From contig CAKPOI010000032.1 of the NCBI GenBank assembly GCA_934169775.1, positions 1 to 15,550 on the forward strand: 15,550 bases of DNA. Reading direction: 5' to 3'. Below are positions 1-6,600 of the stretch, piece after piece. The notes beneath the pieces were generated by a model. It was not told the DNA's origin, did no database searches, and saw nothing but the letters and a program-made list of their open reading frames with translations. The stretch's first letter is position 1. Each line of letters starts with the position of its first letter. The position numbers and the translations under genes were made by a program. This DNA is from an uncultured Clostridia bacterium (GTDB lineage Bacteria; Bacillota; Clostridia; TANB77; CAG-508).

Positions 1-155
1 TCAATATATGTAAGATTAGTTTTTTCTAATTTCCTAATGCTACCATTTATAAAAGTAGGGGTAACTTTAGCAAATTCACATATAAATTCAAGTCTCTGTT
101 TTAGACATTCTTCAAATTGTAATTCTTGTTTAATTATTTTCAATTTTAACACCAT
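1..155 (-). CDS. Partial ORF of unknown function, 5' end only
   Basis: On the minus strand an open frame runs from an ATG at 155 off the left edge of the window (about 51 codons visible). A TAA lies in frame upstream at about 187-189, so the frame cannot extend much further 5'. The visible protein begins MVLKLKIIKQELQFEEC and is lysine- and glutamate-rich. I recognise no family. No strong ribosome binding site is seen; only a GAAAAG directly abuts the ATG, and a GTG at 152 is an alternative start. It lies downstream of a tRNA-Tyr terminator, so it would need its own promoter or read-through. It could also be a chance frame or a gene remnant. Confidence 0.35.
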   Translation of the reverse strand, partial: MVLKLKIIKQELQFEECLKQRLEFICEFAKVTPTFINGSIRKLEKTNLTYI

Positions 156-194
156 CTTTTCATTTGGATGATTTTTATATTGTTTTTAGACAAC

Positions 195-231
195 AAAAAA
201 ATCAACCAGATTTATTTTCTGATTGATTTTT
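195..231 (-). terminator. Intrinsic terminator of the tRNA-Tyr transcript
   Basis: A 14-base stem with one mismatch (arms around 197-210 and 219-231) closes a 7-8 base loop. Read on the minus strand it lies about 40 bases after the tRNA 3' end and finishes in a run of T. The palindrome has T/A runs on both sides, so it could also work on the plus strand. Confidence 0.75.
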
Positions 232-269
232 GTATCTATCTGTTTTTTTAGTTCGAACAGATACGTCAT

Positions 270-355
270 TGGTGGGCAGGGATGGATTCGAACCATCGTA
301 CTCAAATGAGAACAGATTTACAGTCTGCCGCCTTTAGCCACTCGGCCACCTACCC
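270..355 (-). tRNA. tRNA-Tyr (anticodon GTA), CCA encoded
   Basis: The minus strand folds as a class II tRNA of 86 bases. The acceptor stem GGGTAGG pairs with CCTGCCC (one G-T wobble), followed by discriminator A and a genomically encoded CCA at 272-270. The anticodon loop CTGTAAA carries GTA (complement of 319-321) with G34. A long variable arm (CTCA/TGAG) is present, as expected for bacterial tRNA-Tyr. The T arm is GATGG-TTCGAAT-CCATC. G34 of this tRNA is a substrate for queuosine modification, the pathway to which QueH at the other end of the window belongs. It has its own promoter and terminator and is divergent from the heat-shock operon. Confidence 0.97.
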
Positions 356-357
356 AT

Positions 358-384
358 GTGCTAAAATGTTATTGTGCTTAGCAC
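358..384 (-). other. Hairpin in the 5' leader of tRNA-Tyr
   Basis: On the minus strand the start of the tRNA transcript contains GTGCTAA and, 13 bases later, TTAGCAC, an exact 7-bp complementary pair just before the mature 5' end at 355. Within it GTGCTAAGCAC (384-374) is also nearly palindromic. The predicted transcription start (about 384) coincides with the outer edge. The half-sites equal the arms of the HrcA operator but in the opposite order, so this is not a CIRCE element. Confidence 0.45.
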
Positions 385-390
385 TTTGTC

Positions 391-419
391 ATTATACTAT
401 TAGAAATAAAACTTGTCAA
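391..419 (-). promoter_or_regulatory. Sigma-A promoter of tRNA-Tyr
   Basis: On the minus strand TTGACA (419-414) and TATAAT (396-391) are separated by exactly 17 bases. Both hexamers match consensus completely, as expected for a stable-RNA promoter. Transcription would start near 384, about 30 bases before the tRNA. Confidence 0.9.
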
Positions 420-505
420 TACTTTTTTGAAAAAAAGTTAAAAAATTTATGGCGCGTTGAATTTAAAATTTTGTGCCTCAAGGACACAAAAAATTCACAA
501 AAAAA

Positions 506-532
506 TTAGCACAAACTATTGACAAGTGCTAA
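506..532 (+). promoter_or_regulatory. CIRCE operator 1 (HrcA binding site), promoter-proximal
   Basis: TTAGCACAA and AAGTGCTAA are separated by exactly 9 bases, the CIRCE geometry (consensus TTAGCACTC-N9-GAGTGCTAA). The inner 7-base arms match; the last two bases of the arms differ from consensus. It covers the TTGACA -35 hexamer of the hrcA promoter, so bound HrcA would block RNA polymerase. Confidence 0.9.
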
Positions 533-547
533 AAAAAATAGTAATAT
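519..547 (+). promoter_or_regulatory. Sigma-A promoter of the hrcA-grpE-dnaK-dnaJ operon
   Basis: A perfect -35 TTGACA at 519-524 lies inside CIRCE operator 1. The region 542-552 is an unbroken TA-rich stretch in which TAATAT (542-547, 17-base spacer) is the best-spaced -10. TATAAA at 547-552 fits the hexamer better but with a 22-base spacer. Transcription would begin near 554, just before CIRCE operator 2. Confidence 0.7.
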
Positions 548-557
548 ATAAAAGTAG

Positions 558-584
558 TTAGCAATCAAACATAGTGAGTGCTAA
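558..584 (+). promoter_or_regulatory. CIRCE operator 2 in the hrcA leader
   Basis: TTAGCAATC, a 9-base spacer and GAGTGCTAA; the right arm is exact consensus and the left arm has one change. It lies 52 bases downstream of operator 1, start to start, close to five helical turns, so both sites face the same side of DNA. It ends 3 bases before the hrcA ribosome binding site, the usual position of CIRCE in the transcribed leader. Confidence 0.92.
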
Positions 585-598
585 GTGAGGTGAAAAAA

Positions 599-1609
599 TT
601 GGACGAAAGAAAGAAAAAAGTATTGCAAGCAATTGTAGAAGAATACATAAATACGGCAGAACCTGTTAGCTCAAATTTGTTGACACAAAAAGATGAATTA
701 AATAATTATAGTAGTGCAACAATTAGAAATGAGATGGCTGATTTGGAAAAAGCTGGATACTTAGAAAAAACTCATACATCAAGTGGAAGAATTCCATCAG
801 AAAAAGGCTATAGATATTATGTTGATGAATTATTAAGAGATGATAATATTAGTTTAGAAGAAATAAAATATATAAGTGATAAACTAGAAACAAAGGTAAA
901 TGAAATTGATGAATTAACAAAAATAGCAACATCAACATTATCAGAAATAACACATTATACAACATTGGCTATAGGTCCTAGTACAGATACCCAAACAATT
1001 GAAGAAATTAAATTTGTAATGTTAGGACAAAGGATGCTTATGGCAGTTATATTAACTAATTATGGAATGGTTAAAGAAACAATTATAAAATTTGATGAAG
1101 ATATATCAGATAAACAAGTTGAGACTATAAATTATATGTTTAATAAAAAATTAAAGGGTCAACCTCTTGAAATTATAGATTTGCCTTTAGAAGAATATTT
1201 AATAAATGAAATGAAGTATAGTGTAAAAGTTATAAAACCTATAATTGAGCAAATAAAGAAGGTTTTGCAAGAAGAAAGACAACTGTACTTGGAAGGTGCT
1301 AACAGATCATTTGATTTACCAGAATTTAATAGTCTAGAAGTTGCTAGAAATTTTGTTAATATTATAGATGAAAAAGAACTTATGGCAGATATGCTTGATT
1401 CTGGTTTTGCAAAAGATATTAATGTATATATAGGAGACGAAAACGAAAAAGAACAATTGAAAGACTTTAGTGTTATTACTTTTAAGCATAGAGTTGGTAA
1501 TAGGGATTTAGGTACAATTGGTATTATAGGTCCTAAACGTATGGATTATTCTAAAGTTATCTCTGTTATGAAATATATTAATAAAAAGTTAAATGAAAAA
1601 GATATGTAA
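599..1609 (+). CDS. hrcA: Heat-inducible transcription repressor HrcA
   Basis: HrcA is the cytoplasmic repressor of class I heat-shock genes. It binds CIRCE operators and is kept active by GroEL. The N-terminal winged helix-turn-helix is clear (residues 1-75), with the family signature SSATIRNEMADLEKAGYL followed by HTSSGRIPSEKGYRYYVD. The rest is the usual dimerisation/regulatory domain, and the 336 residues match the family length. I place the start at TTG 599: GAGGTGA at 587-593 is an excellent ribosome binding site 5 bases upstream, and the protein then begins MDERKKKVLQAIVEEYI like its homologues. The longer frame from GTG 578 would start inside CIRCE operator 2 and lacks its own binding site; GTG 590 lies within the Shine-Dalgarno. 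It is the first gene of the operon, 23 bases before grpE, and is autoregulated through the two CIRCE sites. Confidence 0.97.
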   Translation: MDERKKKVLQAIVEEYINTAEPVSSNLLTQKDELNNYSSATIRNEMADLEKAGYLEKTHTSSGRIPSEKGYRYYVDELLRDDNISLEEIKYISDKLETKVNEIDELTKIATSTLSEITHYTTLAIGPSTDTQTIEEIKFVMLGQRMLMAVILTNYGMVKETIIKFDEDISDKQVETINYMFNKKLKGQPLEIIDLPLEEYLINEMKYSVKVIKPIIEQIKKVLQEERQLYLEGANRSFDLPEFNSLEVARNFVNIIDEKELMADMLDSGFAKDINVYIGDENEKEQLKDFSVITFKHRVGNRDLGTIGIIGPKRMDYSKVISVMKYINKKLNEKDM

Positions 1610-1632
1610 ATATCTTGGAAAGAAGGTATAAA

Positions 1633-2154
1633 ATGTCTGAAAAAGAGAAAAATGTAAATAGTGAGGATTTAGAAAATGAAATTAAAAATGAAGCTAAACA
1701 AGAAAATTCTCAAGAACAAGAAATGCAAAAATTAAAGCAGGAATTAGATGATATTACTGATAGATATAAAAGAATCTTAGCTGAATTTGAAAATCATAAA
1801 AAACGTAGCCAAAAAGAAAGAGATAATTTGTATAATTCTATTTTAGGCGATATTGTTGAATTGATGTTACCTATATTAGATAATCTTGAAAATGCGGCTA
1901 AAGTTGAGACTAAAGATGAAGAGTATAAAAAAGGTGTTGAACTTGTTTTGAAACAGTTTAAAGATACTCTAAGTTCTAAAGGAGTTGAAGAAATTAAGGC
2001 TTTGGGCGAGACTTTTGACCCGGAGGTTCATGAGGCTGTTAGCAGTGTTCAAGATGATTCTAAAGGTGAAAAGGAAATTGTTCAGGAGTATAGGAAGGGC
2101 TACAAAATAGGAAATAGAATCATACGACATTCTATGGTCGTAGTCGCCAACTAA
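1633..2154 (+). CDS. grpE: Nucleotide exchange factor GrpE
   Basis: GrpE releases ADP from DnaK and acts as a dimeric cytosolic cochaperone and thermosensor. The 173-residue protein has a charged, disordered N-terminus (residues 1-30), a long coiled coil (about 35-95, containing RYKRILAEFENHKKRSQKER) and the C-terminal beta domain with the signature GETFDPEVHEAV and a closing NRIIRHSMVVVAN. The start at ATG 1633 is chosen because AGAAGG at 1621-1626 lies 6 bases upstream; an in-frame TTG at 1615 lacks a binding site. It follows hrcA in the operon and is separated from dnaK by an unusually long palindromic gap. Confidence 0.97.
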   Translation: MSEKEKNVNSEDLENEIKNEAKQENSQEQEMQKLKQELDDITDRYKRILAEFENHKKRSQKERDNLYNSILGDIVELMLPILDNLENAAKVETKDEEYKKGVELVLKQFKDTLSSKGVEEIKALGETFDPEVHEAVSSVQDDSKGEKEIVQEYRKGYKIGNRIIRHSMVVVAN

Positions 2155-2274
2155 AACGAATTACAAGCAGCATCTTACTTCGTTAAACTTCATAAAACTT
2201 TTTTCAATGTACCAATGTACTATTTCAAAAAGTTTTATTCGTTTGCCTTGTAATATACTACTTCTAATTCGTTT
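2154..2274. repeat. Long imperfect palindrome A between grpE and dnaK
   Basis: This is the first half of a 331-base gene-free stretch (2155-2485). The outer arms AAACGAATTA (2154-2163) and TAATTCGTTT (2265-2274) pair perfectly. Pairing continues inward with scattered mismatches, mostly C opposite A (2165-2178 with 2250-2263). An inner 12-bp helix ATAAAACTTTTT (2192-2203) pairs with 2227-2238. The apex carries CAATGTAC twice. The left arm begins at the grpE stop codon. No ORF is present. As RNA it would form a hairpin of about 120 bases in the operon mRNA. Confidence 0.75.
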
Positions 2275-2279
2275 ATAAT

Positions 2280-2402
2280 AAATCGATTAAAAGCAATAAT
2301 CTTCACATTTTCAATCTAAATTATAAACTTCGACGTACACTCGTACGACTTCAGCTTATACTTTAGATTGAAAATGCAAATCTTATTACTTTTAATCAAT
2401 TT
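2280..2402. repeat. Long imperfect palindrome B upstream of dnaK
   Basis: A second palindrome of nearly equal length starts 6 bases after the first. The outer arm AAATCGATTAAAAG (2280-2293) pairs with 2389-2402 with one mismatch. A middle arm ATTTTCAATCTAAA pairs perfectly over 14 bases with TTTAGATTGAAAAT (2362-2375). The tip CGTAC-ACTC-GTACG (2334-2347) is a tight hairpin. It is followed by a small hairpin GCAGCA-TTT-TGCTGC at about 2417-2431, then the dnaK ribosome binding site. No T-run follows, so it is not an ordinary terminator. Origin unknown; a MITE-like relic or an mRNA processing/stability element are the main options. Confidence 0.75.
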
Positions 2403-2485
2403 AAAAAATATAAGTAGCAGCATTTTGCTGCGGTAGTATAGTTATTAATTTTAAAATATAAAAAATTTTTAGGGAGGAATTTAAA

Positions 2486-4330
2486 ATGGGAAAAATTATA
2501 GGAATTGATTTAGGAACAACAAATTCATGTGTAGCAGTTATGGAAGGAGGAGAGCCAGTAGTTATACCAAATGCAGAAGGAAATAGAACAACACCATCTG
2601 TTGTAGCTTTTTCTAAAAATGGTGAAAGATTAGTTGGACAAATAGCAAAACGTCAAGCCGTTACAAATCCAGATAATACAGTTATTTCTATTAAAAGAAA
2701 AATGGGAACAGCTGAAAAAGTAAAAATAGAAGGAGATAACTTTACACCTCAAGAAATTTCAGCAATGATTTTACAAAAATTAAAATCTGATGCAGAAAAT
2801 TATTTAGGACAAAAAGTTACACAAGCAGTTATAACAGTACCTGCATATTTCAATGACAGTCAAAGACAAGCAACAAAAGATGCTGGTAAAATCGCAGGAT
2901 TGGAAGTTTTAAGAATTATAAATGAACCTACAGCAGCAGCTTTAGCTTATGGAATGGACAAAGAACAAGATCAAAAAATATTAATTTATGATTTAGGTGG
3001 AGGAACATTTGATGTTTCTATACTAGATATTGGTGATGGAGTATTTGAAGTTTTATCTACAAGTGGTAATACACATTTAGGTGGAGATGATTTTGATAAT
3101 GCAATTATTGAATATTTAGTAAGTGAATTCAAAAAATCAAATGGAATTGATTTGAAAACAGATAAAATGGCTATGCAAAGATTAAAAGAAGCTGCAGAAA
3201 AAGCTAAAATTGAATTATCAGGAGTTCAACAAACTCAAATTAACTTGCCATTTATTACAGCTGATAGCACAGGACCAAAACACTTAGATGTAACATTAAC
3301 AAGAGCTAAATTTGAAGAATTAATACATGATTTAGTAGAAGGAACAGCAGGACCAGTTAACCAAGCATTAAAAGATGCAGGATTAACAGCAAATGATATT
3401 CATAAAGTATTATTAGTTGGTGGATCTACAAGAGTTCCAGCAGTACAAGAAATGGTTAAGAAAATTACAGGAAAAGAACCAGATAAAGGAATAAACCCAG
3501 ACGAATGTGTTGCAATTGGTGCAGCTATTCAAGGTGGTGTTTTATCAGGAGATGTTAAAGACTTAGTATTACTAGATGTAACACCATTATCATTAGGTAT
3601 TGAAACATATGGTGGAGTATTCACAAAATTAATTGAAAGAAACACAACAATACCAACAAAGAAATCACAAGTATTCTCAACAGCTGCAGATGGTCAAACT
3701 TCAGTAGAAGTACATGTATTACAAGGTGAAAGAGAAATGGCTGCATATAACAAAACATTAGGAAGATTCCAATTAACAGGAATTCCAGCAGCACCAAGAG
3801 GTGTACCACAAATAGAAGTTACATTTGATATTGATGCAAATGGAATTGTACATGTATCTGCCAAAGATATGGCTACAGGAAACAGCCAAGATGTTTCAAT
3901 TACAGCATCAACAAATTTAACAGAGGAAGATATTGATAAAGCTGTTAAAGATGCAGAAGCCCATGCAGCTGAAGATAAAAAGAAGAAAGAAGAAATTGAA
4001 GTTAAAAATAATGCAGAAAGCTTAATTTATAACAGTGAAAAAACATTAGGTGATTTAGGAGATAAAATTAGTAGTGAAGAAAAAGCTAAAGTTCAAACAG
4101 AAATAGACAATACTAAAAAAGCTTTAGAATCAAATAATACAGACCAAATTAAAGAAGCTACAGAAAAATTGACAAAAGTATTTTATGATATGTCAGAACA
4201 ATTATATAAAAATGCAAACCTAAATGGAGCAGCAGGAGTAGATCCAAATGCAGCAAATGGAGCAGAAGCTAATAATGATGGCAATGTTTATGATGCTGAT
4301 TATAAAGTTGAAGATGATGATAACAAATAA
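2486..4330 (+). CDS. dnaK: Molecular chaperone DnaK (Hsp70)
   Basis: ATP-driven Hsp70 chaperone of the cytosol, working with DnaJ and GrpE. At 614 residues it is full length for a Gram-positive DnaK. The N-terminal nucleotide-binding domain shows the phosphate-1 motif IGIDLGTTNSCVAV (residues 4-17), the phosphate-2 motif LIYDLGGGTFDVSIL and the adenosine motif VLLVGGSTRVPAVQ. The interdomain linker VKDLVLLDV lies near 356-364, followed by the substrate-binding domain (DVTPLSLGIETYGG...) and the helical lid. The tail ends ADYKVEDDDNK, close to the acidic C-terminal motif of the family. ATG 2486 is preceded by AGGGAGGA at 2471-2478, a very strong ribosome binding site that could support high translation independent of the upstream genes. 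It is transcribed with hrcA and grpE under CIRCE/HrcA control; no convincing separate promoter was seen in the 331-base gap. Confidence 0.99.
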   Translation: MGKIIGIDLGTTNSCVAVMEGGEPVVIPNAEGNRTTPSVVAFSKNGERLVGQIAKRQAVTNPDNTVISIKRKMGTAEKVKIEGDNFTPQEISAMILQKLKSDAENYLGQKVTQAVITVPAYFNDSQRQATKDAGKIAGLEVLRIINEPTAAALAYGMDKEQDQKILIYDLGGGTFDVSILDIGDGVFEVLSTSGNTHLGGDDFDNAIIEYLVSEFKKSNGIDLKTDKMAMQRLKEAAEKAKIELSGVQQTQINLPFITADSTGPKHLDVTLTRAKFEELIHDLVEGTAGPVNQALKDAGLTANDIHKVLLVGGSTRVPAVQEMVKKITGKEPDKGINPDECVAIGAAIQGGVLSGDVKDLVLLDVTPLSLGIETYGGVFTKLIERNTTIPTKKSQVFSTAADGQTSVEVHVLQGEREMAAYNKTLGRFQLTGIPAAPRGVPQIEVTFDIDANGIVHVSAKDMATGNSQDVSITASTNLTEEDIDKAVKDAEAHAAEDKKKKEEIEVKNNAESLIYNSEKTLGDLGDKISSEEKAKVQTEIDNTKKALESNNTDQIKEATEKLTKVFYDMSEQLYKNANLNGAAGVDPNAANGAEANNDGNVYDADYKVEDDDNK

Positions 4331-4345
4331 AGTCTAATTAGGTGA

Positions 4346-4367
4346 GAGGTTGGAATTATCCAGCCTC
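4346..4367 (+). other. Small mRNA hairpin between dnaK and dnaJ
   Basis: GAGGTTGG and CCAGCCTC form an 8-bp stem with one G-U pair and a 6-base loop, 15 bases after the dnaK stop. No U-run follows, so it should not terminate. A processing or 3'-end stabilising role for the dnaK message is plausible. The rest of the 134-base gap holds only the dnaJ ribosome binding site. Confidence 0.5.
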
Positions 4368-4464
4368 AAACTTTAGTAAATAGAGAAAGTATTAAAAACA
4401 GAGATATATGAATTGATTAGATTGTATGAGAATATATACATATTAAATTATGGAGGTGAAATAA

Positions 4465-5628
4465 GTGGCATCAAAAAGAGATTATTATGAGGTATTAGGA
4501 GTTCAAAAAACAGCAACAGATGATGAATTAAAAAAAGCATACAGAAAATTGGCAAAAAAATATCATCCTGATGCAAACCCAGATAATAAAGAAGAAGCGG
4601 AAGCAAAATTTAAAGAGATAAATGAAGCATATGAGACATTATCAGATCCTCAAAAAAGAAAGATGTATGATCAATTTGGACCAGAAGGCCCTCAAGGATT
4701 TGGTGGAAATGGAGGTCCATTTGGTGGGCAAGGAGGATACTACACATATACTGGTGATTTTGATGGCTTTGGAAATTTTGGCGATTTTAGTGATATCTTT
4801 TCTTCATTTTTTACAGGTGGATTTGGAGGAAGACAATCAGCTAGAAGGCCTTCAGGTCCAAGAAAAGGTGCGGATTTAAATGTTCATGTTGATATATCAT
4901 TTGAAGATGCATTTTTAGGTGTGGATAAAGAGATAATTATAAATAGAAATGAAACTTGTAAAGAGTGTAATGGTACAGGAGCTAAGGCAGGAACAAAGCC
5001 TATTAAATGTCCAACATGTCAAGGTACAGGCCAAGTAAGACAAGTACAAAATACTATATTAGGTTCTGTACAAACAACTAGAACTTGTTCAGAATGTCAT
5101 GGAACAGGAGAGATTATAAAAGAACCATGCGAGACTTGTAGAGGTAAAGGAACAGTTAGGAAACAACCAAAAATAAAATTCCATATTCCAGCAGGGATTG
5201 ATGATAGTCAAACAGTAGTATTAAGAAAAGAAGGAGATCCAGGAGAAAAAGGTGGACCAAATGGAGATTTATATATAATAGTAAGAGTTAAAAAACATAA
5301 TATTTTCTCAAGAAAAGGAAATAATGTTTTATGCGAAATACCAATAACAATTACACAAGCAACTTTAGGTGCTGATTTGCAAATTCCTATGGTTGATGGC
5401 TCTAAGGAAACTTATAGAATACCAGAAGGAACTCAAACAGGTACAAAATTTACTATAAAAAATAAAGGATTTAAAAATGTTAATTCTTCAGTGCAAGGAG
5501 ATTTTGTATTTACAGTATTAGTTCAAACTCCAAAAAGATTGACAAAAGAGCAAAGAGAATTATTAACTCAACTTGCAAAAACAATGAATGAGCAACCACC
5601 TGTTAAGAAAAGAGGTTTGTTTGGATAA
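4465..5628 (+). CDS. dnaJ: Chaperone protein DnaJ (Hsp40)
   Basis: DnaJ delivers unfolded substrates to DnaK and stimulates its ATPase in the cytosol. The 387-residue protein has all type I domains: a J domain (residues 4-70) with the catalytic HPD at 34-36; a Gly/Phe-rich segment (about 75-130); a zinc-finger region starting near 165 with four CxxCxGxG repeats (CKECNGTG, CPTCQGTG, CSECHGTG, CETCRGKG); and two C-terminal substrate-binding beta domains. The start is GTG 4465, after the ribosome binding site GGAGGTGA at 4452-4459. It is the last gene of the operon; a terminator follows directly. Confidence 0.98.
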   Translation: MASKRDYYEVLGVQKTATDDELKKAYRKLAKKYHPDANPDNKEEAEAKFKEINEAYETLSDPQKRKMYDQFGPEGPQGFGGNGGPFGGQGGYYTYTGDFDGFGNFGDFSDIFSSFFTGGFGGRQSARRPSGPRKGADLNVHVDISFEDAFLGVDKEIIINRNETCKECNGTGAKAGTKPIKCPTCQGTGQVRQVQNTILGSVQTTRTCSECHGTGEIIKEPCETCRGKGTVRKQPKIKFHIPAGIDDSQTVVLRKEGDPGEKGGPNGDLYIIVRVKKHNIFSRKGNNVLCEIPITITQATLGADLQIPMVDGSKETYRIPEGTQTGTKFTIKNKGFKNVNSSVQGDFVFTVLVQTPKRLTKEQRELLTQLAKTMNEQPPVKKRGLFG

Positions 5629-5636
5629 TATATAAG

Positions 5637-5678
5637 AAGTTAGAAATGGATAATTAAGTCTTTTTCTAACTTTTATTT
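5637..5678 (+). terminator. Intrinsic terminator of the dnaK operon
   Basis: A perfect 10-bp stem, AAGTTAGAAA (5637-5646) with TTTCTAACTT (5663-5672), is followed by TTATTTTA. It lies 8 bases after the dnaJ stop and ends the heat-shock operon. Only 21 bases separate it from the next start codon, so the next gene may depend partly on read-through. Confidence 0.85.
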
Positions 5679-5699
5679 TAAAAAATTAGGTGAAATATA

Positions 5700-6530
5700 A
5701 TGGATATTTATAAAGTAATAGATGAAGCAATAAATTTTTACGATATTGATTTAAAGTATAAGGAAATGTGTTATAAATGTATAGAACAAATAAAATTGGA
5801 AAAATTTAATGAATTAATAAGTAACTTTTATGAGAGAAATTTTAATGATATAAGAGAATATTGGGAACAAAAAGATATAAATAAACTTTTTTGGGATAAT
5901 GTAAATCCATTTATTACAAATGTAATAATTTTATATGGATTTATATATCATATAAAATCTATTGAAAAATTTAACTTTGACGAACATCAAATAAATAAAC
6001 AAAAACAGAGAATAAAAGAATGTTTTATGAATGACCTTGTTATTAGAAAATATGAAGGCGTAAGAATATCACAAATGTTATGGGCAATTTACTTTATAAG
6101 AGGAAGACTACTAGAAATAGGAATATTACAATTTGAATATTTAGACAAAAATAGTATAAAAATTCATATCCCAAAAGGTAATAGATTATATATGGAGGAT
6201 GTTCGTGCTTCTATAGAAAATTCAAAGGTTGAAATAAAAAAATATTATAATATAACTAATTATAATTACATATGTAATTCATGGTTATTAAGCAAAGAAT
6301 TAAATGAAGTAATTGATTCAAATTCAAATATTGCAAATTTTTTTAATTTATTTAATGTGAAAAAAGGTGAAGATTGTATAGATGATATTTTGAATTTTGC
6401 TTATGGTTTAAAAGAATGTGATGATTACAGTTTATTAGAAGAAAATACTAAATTACAAAAAATTATAAAATATGAGTTATTAAATAGTAAGAAATTTTAT
6501 CTAGGATTAGGAGTTTTAAAGAATGAGTAA
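5700..6530 (+). CDS. Acyltransferase-domain protein of the NAT_N/GNAT_C type
   Basis: The 276-residue protein resembles the two-domain family in Clostridia annotated as acyltransferase-domain proteins, with a helical NAT_N half and a GNAT-like C-terminal half. The diagnostic part is residues 123-220: GRLLEIGILQFEY, then IHIPKGNRL, then NSWLLSKELNEVI and SNIANFFNLF, which keep the family order (R-x-G-x-LQFE, HIPxGxxL, SWLLxxxL, SNIxxF). The substrate is unknown; general knowledge of the fold suggests acyl-CoA-dependent transfer. No signal peptide or membrane segment is evident. The start at ATG 5700 is supported by AGGTGA at 5687-5692. It follows the dnaJ terminator closely and precedes a second acetyltransferase by 70 bases, so the two may be co-transcribed. 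The family assignment is from memory of the motif pattern, not from a search. Confidence 0.7.
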   Translation: MDIYKVIDEAINFYDIDLKYKEMCYKCIEQIKLEKFNELISNFYERNFNDIREYWEQKDINKLFWDNVNPFITNVIILYGFIYHIKSIEKFNFDEHQINKQKQRIKECFMNDLVIRKYEGVRISQMLWAIYFIRGRLLEIGILQFEYLDKNSIKIHIPKGNRLYMEDVRASIENSKVEIKKYYNITNYNYICNSWLLSKELNEVIDSNSNIANFFNLFNVKKGEDCIDDILNFAYGLKECDDYSLLEENTKLQKIIKYELLNSKKFYLGLGVLKNE

Positions 6531-6600
6531 AAATTTGAGAATTTATTAATATTTATATGGTTTGTTTCAAAAATAAAAAAATTTGTAGGTGGTAATGTGA

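Noticed and set aside
469..491. Hairpin TTTTGTG / CACAAAA upstream of CIRCE operator 1
   Set aside because: Seven A/T-rich pairs with a 9-base loop and no T-run; it lies upstream of the promoter and fits neither a terminator nor an operator.
282..509. Plus-strand open frame of 75 codons
   Set aside because: It runs antisense through the tRNA-Tyr gene and into the divergent promoter region, has no ribosome binding site and no recognisable protein features.
2154..2402. Retron msr/msd or other reverse-transcriptase-linked RNA
   Set aside because: The long palindromes invite the idea, but there is no reverse transcriptase gene in the window and the palindromes sit inside a housekeeping operon.
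3621..3809. Minus-strand open frame inside dnaK
   Set aside because: Shadow of the highly expressed dnaK coding frame; no start signals of its own.
4622..4879. Second plus-strand frame inside dnaJ
   Set aside because: It overlaps the J and Gly/Phe-rich domains of dnaJ in another frame and has a low-complexity product.
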